24,183 nucleotides of DNA, taken from positions 1 to 24,183 of the forward strand of contig JAADIA010000042.1 of the NCBI GenBank assembly GCA_013151555.1, written 5' to 3'. The notes below the pieces were generated by a model. The model saw only the letters and a list, made by a program, of their open reading frames with translations, did no database searches and was not told the origin of the DNA. Of the stretch, positions 1 to 6,535 are shown piece by piece. A program made the translations under genes and the position numbers. The stretch comes from Nitrospirota bacterium (GTDB taxonomy: Bacteria; NPL-UPA2; JAADIA01). Numbering within the stretch: position 1 is the stretch's first letter; every line of letters starts with the position of its first letter.

Positions 1-45
1 GGAGGCTATGTCGAAGTGGTGAAATTGGGCGGGCGGCAGGAATAG
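1..45 (+). CDS. 3' end of an upstream gene (partial)
   Basis: Frame 1 is open from the window edge and stops at a TAG at 43-45, giving a 14-residue tail that ends GGRQE. The stop lies 29 nt before the ferredoxin-subunit start, a spacing compatible with one operon. Too little is visible to name the product. A membrane anchor or another redox subunit would fit the context, but the tail has no diagnostic motif. The reading could also be chance, since 14 open codons are weak evidence. Confidence 0.35.
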   Translation, partial: GGYVEVVKLGGRQE

Positions 46-74
46 GCCGGTTCAGAAATATGGAGGTGAAGCGG

Positions 75-893
75 ATGAGCGACAAAGAGGCAGAGCTTTT
101 GGAAGAGGCAGTCGATAAGAAGTTCACCCGGAGGGACCTTTTTAAAGCCGTGGGCACCGGCGCAGCCGGCCTGGCAGTGCTTGCGGCCGGGAAGCCGCGT
201 CAGGCACTGGCCGAGGTTCGGCGTCAATTAGCTGGGGCCAGGTATGCTCTGGTCATAGATCTGAGACGGTGTATTGGCTGTAAGGCCTGCTCGGTGGCCT
301 GCAAGAGTGAATTCGATGTCCGCTTGGGGGTATTCCGGGCCTCGGTAAAAGAGCATGAGAAGGGAAAGGGAGGCGAGAGGAGAAGGTATTTTCTTCCCTG
401 GCTCTGCAATCATTGTGGTAAGCCTCCCTGTGTGCCGGTCTGCCCCGTTGAGCCCCGGAAGGCGATCCACCGCTGGTCGGATGGGAGCACCACGGAGTAT
501 AAAAAACGGGCTACCTTTAAGCGGCCGGATGGACCGGTTTTAATTGATTACGATAGATGTATTGGCTGCGGAAACTGTGTCCAGGCTTGTCCTTATAAAG
601 TGCGCTTCTTTGATCCAGTAAAGATAGCCGGAGCTAATAGGAAGGCCAAGGCAGTGGATAAATGTACCTTTTGCGTCCACCGTATTGATGAAGGAGTAGT
701 TCCATCCTGTGTGAATACTTGTTTAGGTCGGGCCCGGATATTCGGGGATATTAACGATCCTCAGAGTGAAATCTCTCAAGTATTAGATGAGAATGACTTT
801 GATATCCTCCTCTCGGAAGAGGGGACGATACCTCAGGTTTTCTATATCTCACTGGACAAAGATGTCTATGATAAGGGGGTGGATACACGATGA
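75..893 (+). CDS. Tat-exported four-cluster [4Fe-4S] ferredoxin subunit of a molybdoenzyme (DmsB/PsrB/NrfC-like)
   Basis: This is the electron-transfer (beta) subunit of a DMSO-reductase-family enzyme, passing electrons between a membrane quinone partner and the catalytic subunit encoded next. The 272-residue product starts at the ATG at 75, which has GGAGGTG seven bases upstream; the ATG at 60 in the same frame has no ribosome site. An N-terminal twin-arginine motif (TRRDLFK) precedes a hydrophobic Ala/Gly stretch. Four cysteine groups follow in the family order: CIGCKACSVAC, CNHCGKPPCVPVC, CIGCGNCVQAC, and CTFC with a later CVNTC. These would ligate four [4Fe-4S] clusters. Many DmsB-type subunits have no Tat signal and are carried by their partner, whereas here both subunits have their own. 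The stop overlaps the next start by 4 nt (ATGA), so the two are probably translationally coupled. The enzyme's substrate cannot be read from this subunit. Confidence 0.93.
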   Translation: MSDKEAELLEEAVDKKFTRRDLFKAVGTGAAGLAVLAAGKPRQALAEVRRQLAGARYALVIDLRRCIGCKACSVACKSEFDVRLGVFRASVKEHEKGKGGERRRYFLPWLCNHCGKPPCVPVCPVEPRKAIHRWSDGSTTEYKKRATFKRPDGPVLIDYDRCIGCGNCVQACPYKVRFFDPVKIAGANRKAKAVDKCTFCVHRIDEGVVPSCVNTCLGRARIFGDINDPQSEISQVLDENDFDILLSEEGTIPQVFYISLDKDVYDKGVDTR

Positions 894-3382
894 GAAAGAT
901 AAGCCGCCGAGGATTTCTTAAGTTAGGAGCGGCCAGTGCGGCCGTTCTGACCGTGGGAAGTAAATTTACTAATTTGGCGGGCGCAATGGAGCTTAAAAAG
1001 GTTGGCCAGGATTTCTCACCCATCACCAACAGAGAACGGAAAGCCATCCCCTCGGCCTGCTGGCAGTGTGTTTCCCGGGACGGGATAATTGGCTATGTCG
1101 AGGCCGGCCGGCTGGTTAAGATAGAAGGTAATCCCAAGCTGCCCCGCACCAATGGGAAAGTATGTGCCCGGGGTCAGGCCGGGGTTAACCAGGTATATGA
1201 CCCGGATAGGGTTCTCTATCCCATGAAAAGAGTAGGTAAACGAGGTGAAGGGAAATGGAAGAGGATAAGCTGGAACGAAGCCTTAAATGAGGTTACCGCT
1301 AAGCTAAGAGAGTTAAGAGACAATGGTCATCCGGAGGAATTTATGTTCCATTACGGAAGAATGAAAGCTTCCTCCGGCAAGATTATCAAAAGTCATTTCT
1401 TAGCGGCCTACGGGACGGGCACCATCGGAAACCATACCACTATCTGTGAGGGAGGTAAATGGGTAGCTCAGGAGCTTACCTGGGGTAAACATTACGATAT
1501 CAACGATGTTACCCATACCAATTTCATCCTCAACTTTGGTTGCAACCTTTTTGAGGCTCATACTTCCCATGTACCCTTTGCCCAGCGGGCAATTAAGGCC
1601 AAGGCGGAACGCGGGGTGAAACTGGTTACCTTTGATGTGCGGCTTTCCAACACTGCCGCCAAGTCCGATGAGTGGTTTCCCATTAAGCCCGGCACTGATG
1701 GGGCCGTAGTCCTGGCTATGGCCAATGTGGTGATGAGCGAAGGACTGTTTGACAAAGATTTTATCGAGACCTGGACCAATGTGACGGTAGGGCAGTTAAC
1801 ATCTCACCTGAAGAAATATACCCCGGAATGGGCGGAAGGAGTCAGCGGCGTAGAGGCTGAGAAAATCCGCTCTCTGGCTGTCGAATACGCTCAGGCCAAA
1901 CCGGGAACTATTGTCTCTTACCGGGGAGCCGTGGCTAATTACACCGGGGTGGAGACCGAACGATCCATAAAGATGCTCGATGCCATCCTCGGCAACATTG
2001 ATGTCAAAGGAGGAACTTGCAAAGCCGTGGGGGCAAAGTGGAAAAATTCCTTCAAGAAGCCCAAGGGGCATGCCAAGAAATTAAATATCCTTAATGGCTT
2101 TAAGGGAGATGCCGCTTATCCTAATCACCATATAAGTCATCGAGTGCTCAAGATGATTAAAGATGGCCGAAACGGTCGTCCTCAGATGTATATGGTTTAC
2201 TGCTACAATCCTGTCTATGTCAATGGTGAGGTTCAGGAAAACATAAGTATCCTCAAGGATGAGAAGCTGATTCCTTACTATGTCAATGTCAACCCCTTTT
2301 ATGACGAATCCGGCTCCCTTGCCGACCTTATCCTTCCTGATGCCACTTACTTGGAAAGGTGGGACTGGGAGGACATGGTCTCTTATGACCAGATTCCCGA
2401 ATATTATATCCGCCAGCCTTTAGTGAAACCCCTGGGAGAGGCCCGGAACTTTGCGGATGTGGTCTGTGAAATAGCTAAGAGGTTGGATATAAACTTAGGG
2501 TTTAACTCGGCGGAGGAATTTGTCAAAGATGCCTGTGAGCATACTCCGGGAGTGAAAGAGGCCGGGGGCTTTGAGTTTATGAAACGGGAAGGGGCCTGGT
2601 ATGACAAGAAGGCTGAACCTCTCTATAAGTCTTATACCAAGAAGCTGAATCCAGGAGACTATACCGGTAAGGATATTCTCTTTGACAAGGAGACCGGCGT
2701 CTATTGGAATTGGAAAAAATCTAAGGCCAAGAACCGGGAAGAGGCTCTGAAGAAGGGCTATACGGATACCAAGAATGCCTATAAGGGATATGTGGGACAG
2801 AAGATCGGCGAGGAAGTTTTCTTAGGATTCAAGCCGGATAAGGTAAATAAGTCCGGGAAGTTTGAGATTTACTCCAAGCTTCTGGAGAAGAAAAAATTCA
2901 ATCCTTTGCCCACTTATATGCCTGTTCCCGAACATCAAAAGATGAAGTCCGATGAGCTAATCCTCACTACTTATAAAGTCAATGTCCAGAGCCATTCCCG
3001 AACCCAGAACTGCAAATGGCTGACGGAGATATATCATGAAAATCCAGCCTGGATTAATCCGGAGACGGCAGCTGCCCGCGGGATTGAAGACGGGGATAGA
3101 ATAAGGGTGCGTTCCCACCTGGGTAAAATATTAACCCGGGCCCGGGTTACCGAAGGGATTAAGCCCGGGGTGGTGGCTATTTCCAATCACTGTGGTCACT
3201 GGGAGTATGGGAGGTATGCCTCGGGCAAGATAGTTAACAGGAAGGCTACCGATGTGGATGCTTCCCTTAAATGGTGGTGGCGAAAGGGTGAACATCCTAA
3301 CTATCTTATTGCCAATAGTCCTGACCCCATTGGCGGTCAGCTCCGCTTTATGGATACCGTGGTTACGGTAGAGAGAGTTTGA
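890..3382 (+). CDS. Tat-exported molybdopterin oxidoreductase catalytic subunit (DMSO-reductase family)
   Basis: This is an 830-residue alpha subunit of a bis-MGD molybdo- or tungsto-enzyme. It begins with a textbook Tat signal (SRRGFLKLG plus an Ala-rich hydrophobic core), so it is exported folded. The proximal cluster segment is C57-x2-C60-x3-D64-x27-C92. The spacing is that of the family, but the third ligand is Asp (codon GAC), not Cys. C186 in HTTICEGGK sits where Cys-type members (NarB/PsrA/FdhA-like) ligate Mo. A C-terminal molydopterin-dinucleotide-binding domain covers roughly residues 690-830 and includes the SHSRTQNCKWL and ISNHCGHWEYGRYASG segments. The length resembles PsrA/PhsA/DmsA/ArrA enzymes, but I cannot assign a substrate; sulfur compounds, arsenate, selenate or another acceptor or donor are all open. 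It overlaps the ferredoxin subunit by 4 nt and is followed directly by its chaperone gene. Confidence 0.93.
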   Translation: MRKISRRGFLKLGAASAAVLTVGSKFTNLAGAMELKKVGQDFSPITNRERKAIPSACWQCVSRDGIIGYVEAGRLVKIEGNPKLPRTNGKVCARGQAGVNQVYDPDRVLYPMKRVGKRGEGKWKRISWNEALNEVTAKLRELRDNGHPEEFMFHYGRMKASSGKIIKSHFLAAYGTGTIGNHTTICEGGKWVAQELTWGKHYDINDVTHTNFILNFGCNLFEAHTSHVPFAQRAIKAKAERGVKLVTFDVRLSNTAAKSDEWFPIKPGTDGAVVLAMANVVMSEGLFDKDFIETWTNVTVGQLTSHLKKYTPEWAEGVSGVEAEKIRSLAVEYAQAKPGTIVSYRGAVANYTGVETERSIKMLDAILGNIDVKGGTCKAVGAKWKNSFKKPKGHAKKLNILNGFKGDAAYPNHHISHRVLKMIKDGRNGRPQMYMVYCYNPVYVNGEVQENISILKDEKLIPYYVNVNPFYDESGSLADLILPDATYLERWDWEDMVSYDQIPEYYIRQPLVKPLGEARNFADVVCEIAKRLDINLGFNSAEEFVKDACEHTPGVKEAGGFEFMKREGAWYDKKAEPLYKSYTKKLNPGDYTGKDILFDKETGVYWNWKKSKAKNREEALKKGYTDTKNAYKGYVGQKIGEEVFLGFKPDKVNKSGKFEIYSKLLEKKKFNPLPTYMPVPEHQKMKSDELILTTYKVNVQSHSRTQNCKWLTEIYHENPAWINPETAAARGIEDGDRIRVRSHLGKILTRARVTEGIKPGVVAISNHCGHWEYGRYASGKIVNRKATDVDASLKWWWRKGEHPNYLIANSPDPIGGQLRFMDTVVTVERV

Positions 3383-3384
3383 GG

Positions 3385-4044
3385 ATGAAGAGTAGTCCTC
3401 TCCCGCGGAGCAACTTGTATGGACTTCTGTCTTTAATCTATAACCGGGAGTTGACGGCGGAGACGCTAAGAGAATTAAAGAAACCGGAATTTAGGGAAAC
3501 CCTCTCCAAGTTAAACATTCAATTGGGGGGGGATTTTTTTAATAAACCCGAGGAGGAGTTGCTTCTTGACCTAACCTTAGAGTACACTCGGCTTTTTATC
3601 GGGCCGGGAAGACATATCTCTCCCCATGAATCTGTCTATCGGGAGGATAAAGAGGATAAAGGGCTTTTATGGGGGGAAGCTACGGTAGAGGTTAAAGAGA
3701 TAATCGAAGGGGCGGGCTTAGAATATAAGGCAGATTATAAAGGTATTCCCGATCATATCAGCATCGAGTTGGAATTTATGCAGCGCCTCACTAAGTATGA
3801 GCATGAGGCCTGGGAAAGCGGGGATAGGGAAAAGGCCTGCCGTTGTCTGGAGTATGAGAAGCTATTCCTGGAATCACATCTGGATAAATGGGTTCCCCTC
3901 TTTTGTGATAAGGTCATGGAAGAGGGAAAATTAACCTTTTATCGGGAGATGGCCAGGCTGACTAAAGAATATATCTCCCTGGAAAAAAGATACGTAAATG
4001 AGTTATTAAGTGATTCGCCTAAGGCGGGTCAAATTGTAGATTGA
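3385..4044 (+). CDS. TorD/DmsD-family molybdoenzyme maturation chaperone
   Basis: This is a cytoplasmic redox-enzyme maturation protein that would bind the Tat signal of the catalytic subunit and hold it until Moco is inserted. The all-helical 219-residue product shows the family signatures RLFIGPG, SPHESVY (about residue 80) and IPDHISIELEFM, followed by a helical C-terminus with an HLDKWVPLF segment. The length is typical of TorD-type proteins. I chose the ATG at 3385, two bases after the stop of the catalytic subunit, with GAGAG upstream. A TTG at 3379 that overlaps that stop is possible and would add two residues. Position directly after the oxidoreductase fixes its likely client. Confidence 0.9.
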   Translation: MKSSPLPRSNLYGLLSLIYNRELTAETLRELKKPEFRETLSKLNIQLGGDFFNKPEEELLLDLTLEYTRLFIGPGRHISPHESVYREDKEDKGLLWGEATVEVKEIIEGAGLEYKADYKGIPDHISIELEFMQRLTKYEHEAWESGDREKACRCLEYEKLFLESHLDKWVPLFCDKVMEEGKLTFYREMARLTKEYISLEKRYVNELLSDSPKAGQIVD

Positions 4045-4207
4045 AGTTAGTACTTTGTCTCCGAGCTTTCTTGTCTAAGGTTACCCGGATTATTCACGCG
4101 GTTCTTTTGACATCTGGTTGCATTAGGCACTGCGCTCCCTTGTGCGGCAGAAAATGTACGCCTTCGCGGTCGCTTGCGCAGGGCCTTTTCAGAGCGTCAA
4201 AATTCTT
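4045..4207 (+). other. unassigned leader upstream of the Moco riboswitch
   Basis: I find no convincing protein gene here. A 66-codon frame starting at the TTG at 4041 has no ribosome site and runs into the riboswitch. A TTGACA lies at 4107-4112 without a recognisable -10 at normal distance. CTGCGC at 4130-4135 and GCGCAG at 4176-4181 form a long-range 6-bp inverted repeat. The promoter for the riboswitch transcript, if separate from the upstream operon, should lie here. Confidence 0.4.
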
Positions 4208-4326
4208 CCCGCCACAAAGCGTTGGCGGGCCCAGCGCGTGAGATAAACCGGGAGCTAAGGGAAGGAAGCCGTTTAGGGTAGGAGAGGAAACGATTCTGCC
4301 TCCCGTGTTTGGAAAGGAGACGGCAT
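4208..4326 (+). ncRNA. molybdenum cofactor (Moco/Tuco) riboswitch aptamer
   Basis: The stretch 4277-4317 closely resembles the core of the Escherichia coli moaA leader as I remember it (Moco RNA motif). A hairpin GGTAGGA/TTCTGCC (4277-4283 with 4294-4300) closes the loop GAGGAAACGA, and is followed directly by TCCCGTGTTTGGAAAGG. In E. coli the equivalent is a GGCGAAG/CTTCGCC hairpin with loop GAAGAAATGA, then TCCCGTATCTGGAAAGG. An outer stem GCCGT/ACGGC (4268-4272 with 4320-4324) encloses the core. A further perfect hairpin, CCCGCCA/TGGCGGG (4208-4214 with 4223-4229), lies upstream and may be part of the fold; the true 5' limit is uncertain. The genes downstream are mobB, moaA and a MOSC gene, the expected target class. 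Whether the ligand is the molybdenum or the tungsten cofactor cannot be told. Confidence 0.8.
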
Positions 4327-4333
4327 TCTTTAA

Positions 4334-4373
4334 AGCCAGCTTCCTGGATTATCGCGGGGAGTTGGCTTTTTTT
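4334..4373 (+). terminator. intrinsic terminator, expression platform of the Moco riboswitch
   Basis: A 12-bp stem pairs 4334-4345 with 4356-4367 (three G-T wobbles) around a 10-nt loop and runs into seven T at 4367-4373. The left arm's GCTTCCT (4339-4345) can pair instead with AGGAAGC at 4263-4269, which overlaps the aptamer's closing stem at 4268-4269. The aptamer closing stem and the antiterminator therefore compete. The simplest reading is that bound cofactor stabilises the aptamer, frees the terminator and turns mobB-moaA off. Confidence 0.85.
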
Positions 4374-4413
4374 AACGGACATTTCATGCCCGAATTTTAG
4401 ATTGTAGATTTAA

Positions 4414-4460
4414 AATTTAAAATTTCCAATCTTCAATTTCCAATTACGAGCGAAGGGAGT
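4414..4460 (+). repeat. dispersed 47-bp intergenic repeat, copy 1
   Basis: An AT-rich body (AATTTAAAATTTCCAATC...) is followed by a GC-richer tail ACGAGCGAAGGGAGT. It differs from copy 2 (6455-6501) at two positions. One of these, C to G in the tail, creates GGGAG immediately before the mobB start codon. Confidence 0.9.
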
Positions 4461-4461
4461 A

Positions 4462-4962
4462 ATGATTCCAATCATCTCGATAGTGGGAAAGAGCAATAGC
4501 GGGAAGACGACTCTGATTGAGAAGATTATTCCTGAGCTGAAAAAGAGAGGCTACCGGATAGGTACTATTAAACACGATGCTCATCGGTTTGAGATAGACT
4601 ATCCGGGGAAGGATAGCTACCGGCATTTTCAGGCGGGAAGCGATACGGCAGTCATCTGCTCATCGGAGAAGATGGCCTTGATCAAGAGGCTGAACCGTTC
4701 CCTGTCCCTTGATGAGTTAGTAGAGAAGTTTTTTGATGATATGGATATCGTCATTACGGAAGGGTATCGGGCGGAGAATAAACCCCGGATAGAAGTTTTC
4801 AGGTCAACGGTTCCTTCTGAATCTCCCTGTAACGATGAGGATAAGAGAATTGCCTTTGTCAGTAACCGGAAGTTAGAAGTTGACATTCCCCAATTCGATT
4901 GGGATGACGTAGATGGTATCGTAAATTTTATTGAGAAGAAATTTCTTCAGAACAAGGTTTAG
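4462..4962 (+). CDS. mobB: molybdopterin-guanine dinucleotide biosynthesis protein B
   Basis: MobB is a small GTP-binding protein that assists MobA in attaching GMP to molybdopterin, giving the MGD form used by DMSO-reductase-family enzymes such as the one encoded upstream. The 166-residue product has a Walker A loop GKSNSGKTT at residues 9-17, then the family segments GTIKHDAH, DSYRHFQAGSD and ITEGYR. The start must be this ATG, since the P-loop begins eight residues in. The only Shine-Dalgarno candidate is the GGGAG at the end of the dispersed repeat, unusually close (2 nt) to the ATG. moaA follows after 6 nt. No mobA is present in the window. Confidence 0.92.
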   Translation: MIPIISIVGKSNSGKTTLIEKIIPELKKRGYRIGTIKHDAHRFEIDYPGKDSYRHFQAGSDTAVICSSEKMALIKRLNRSLSLDELVEKFFDDMDIVITEGYRAENKPRIEVFRSTVPSESPCNDEDKRIAFVSNRKLEVDIPQFDWDDVDGIVNFIEKKFLQNKV

Positions 4963-4968
4963 GATATT

Positions 4969-5943
4969 ATGCTCAGGGATAGATACGGCCGAAAAATAGA
5001 CTACCTGCGTATCTCGGTTACTGATAGATGTAATTTGAGATGCGTCTATTGTATGCCGGAATCAGGTGTTATTCCCAAGAATCCCAGGGAACTCCTTAGC
5101 TTTGAGGAGATAGAAGAAGTAGCTAGGGCAGCTATCAGCCTGGGTATAAATAAAATCAGGATTACCGGGGGAGAACCCTTGGTGAGGAGAGATTTAGTTA
5201 GCCTGATCGGGAACTTGTCTAAAATCAAACTTCTCTCTGACCTGTCCATCACTACCAATGGAACTTTCCTTGAAGATTATGCTCGAGACCTAAAGGAGGC
5301 CGGTCTCCATCGGGTTAATGTCAGCTTAGATACCCTCAACGAGGAGAAATACGAATTTATTACCGGTTCCGACGGTCTCCGGAAGGCTCTTCAAGGAGTA
5401 GAGAAGGCTCTTCAGATTGGACTGTCTCCAGTTAAAGTAAACATGGTCGTTATGAAGGGGATAAACGATGATGAGATTATTGATTTTGTGAAGTTAAGTT
5501 ATGATAAGCCCGTATCCGTGAGGTTCATAGAGTTTATGCCCTTCGGCAGAAACCTTTTTTGGGAGGAAAAGAGATTTATCCCCATAAGCGAGGTCAAGGC
5601 TCACTGCCGGAGTTTCGCCGAGCTTCTCCCCGCCGATGGCCTGCCGGGAAGTGGTCCGGCCCGGTATTACCGGATAAAAGGAGGGCGGGGAACAATGGGA
5701 TTCATCAGTCCTTTAAGCTCACCGTTCTGCTCCCGTTGCAATCGGTTGAGATTAACCTCCGAGGGAAAGCTGCGGCCTTGTTTATATAGTGAGAAGCAAA
5801 TAGATTTAAGGAAGATACTTCGCGAAAACGCTTCCGGGGAGGAAATTGGTAGTTTGATAAAGTTGTCTGTCTCTAACAAACCAAAGGAACATTACTGTGG
5901 AGCAGTCAAAGTTAACCGGGCTATGTCTCAGATAGGAGGGTGA
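4969..5943 (+). CDS. moaA: GTP 3',8-cyclase MoaA (radical SAM)
   Basis: MoaA catalyses the first step of Moco synthesis, converting GTP to 3',8-cyclo-7,8-dihydro-GTP using S-adenosylmethionine and two [4Fe-4S] clusters. In the 324-residue product the radical-SAM cluster motif is C21-x3-C25-x2-C28 (CNLRCVYC) and ITGGEPLVRRD follows near residue 65. The second cluster is ligated by C254-x2-C257-x13-C271. The chain ends in GG, the C-terminal tail characteristic of MoaA. Length is normal. AGGA lies just upstream of the ATG. It is predicted to be controlled by the riboswitch before mobB. The partner moaC is not visible in this window. Confidence 0.96.
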   Translation: MLRDRYGRKIDYLRISVTDRCNLRCVYCMPESGVIPKNPRELLSFEEIEEVARAAISLGINKIRITGGEPLVRRDLVSLIGNLSKIKLLSDLSITTNGTFLEDYARDLKEAGLHRVNVSLDTLNEEKYEFITGSDGLRKALQGVEKALQIGLSPVKVNMVVMKGINDDEIIDFVKLSYDKPVSVRFIEFMPFGRNLFWEEKRFIPISEVKAHCRSFAELLPADGLPGSGPARYYRIKGGRGTMGFISPLSSPFCSRCNRLRLTSEGKLRPCLYSEKQIDLRKILRENASGEEIGSLIKLSVSNKPKEHYCGAVKVNRAMSQIGG

Positions 5944-6378
5944 ATGCCGGGTAAAGTAATAGCTGTTTGTGTGAGCGAGAAGAAAGGGATGCCCAAGAAG
6001 AATGTCGAAAAGGGGTATGTCCGGGAGGACTATGGCTTAGAGGGTGATGCCCATAGCGGAAAGGGGTTAAGACAGGTCAGCCTTTTAGCGGTAGAGAGCA
6101 TTGCCAAAATGCAAGCCAAGGGATTAGAAGTTGGCCCGGGGGATTTTGCCGAGAATATAACCACGGAAGGTTTAGATTTAGTCTCTCTCCCTTTGGGCAC
6201 TCATATCCGAATCGGTGCAGAAATAATCCTGGAGATAACTCAGATCGGAAAGGAGTGTCATACTCCCTGCTCTATATATTATCGGGCTGGGGAATGTATA
6301 ATGCCTAAGGAAGGAATATTTACCCGGGTTATAAAAGGGGGTTACCTTAAGGTAGGAGATGCAATAGTTCAGTTATAA
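5944..6378 (+). CDS. MOSC domain protein
   Basis: This is a stand-alone 144-residue MOSC domain, the fold found at the C-terminus of Moco sulfurases and in small proteins such as YiiM. It is thought to bind Moco or sulfur through a conserved cysteine. Visible family features are GLEGDAHSG (residues 31-39), the RQVSLL segment, GDFAENI, and a cysteine cluster C105, C109, C118 in GKECHTPC...GEC. The ATG follows the moaA stop with no gap, so the two are co-translated. Similar short MOSC genes often accompany moa genes in anaerobes. The exact reaction is not known for this stand-alone type. Confidence 0.88.
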   Translation: MPGKVIAVCVSEKKGMPKKNVEKGYVREDYGLEGDAHSGKGLRQVSLLAVESIAKMQAKGLEVGPGDFAENITTEGLDLVSLPLGTHIRIGAEIILEITQIGKECHTPCSIYYRAGECIMPKEGIFTRVIKGGYLKVGDAIVQL

Positions 6379-6390
6379 GTTATCCATAAG

Positions 6391-6520
6391 TTAACAGGTG
6401 CTCCAGTGCTCCAGTTGAAGAATATAAAATCTGAACGGCATATATTTGAAAATCAATTTAAAATTTCCAATCTTCAATTTACAATTACGAGCGAAGCGAG
6501 TTAACAAGTGCTCCAGTTAA
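6391..6520. repeat. direct repeats TTAACARGTGCTCCAGT flanking repeat copy 2
   Basis: TTAACAGGTGCTCCAGT (6391-6407), with GCTCCAGT repeated immediately after it (6408-6415), recurs as TTAACAAGTGCTCCAGT at 6501-6517. The two copies bracket the 47-bp dispersed repeat at 6455-6501. The arrangement could be the trace of an insertion or simply tandem duplication. Confidence 0.7.
6455..6501 (+). repeat. dispersed 47-bp intergenic repeat, copy 2
   Basis: This copy lies between the MOSC gene and the transporter. It matches copy 1 with two mismatches over 47 bp, and matches the reverse complement of copy 3 (9321-9365) with one mismatch over 45 bp. The tail reads ACGAGCGAAGCGAGT, which contains a mirror-symmetric GAGCGAAGCGAG. 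Confidence 0.92.
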
Positions 6521-6535
6521 GGAGGAATATTTAAT

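Noticed and set aside
4041-4241. 66-codon plus-strand frame after torD
   Set aside because: TTG start overlapping the torD stop, no ribosome site, Cys/Arg/Ser-rich low-quality sequence, and it runs into the riboswitch.
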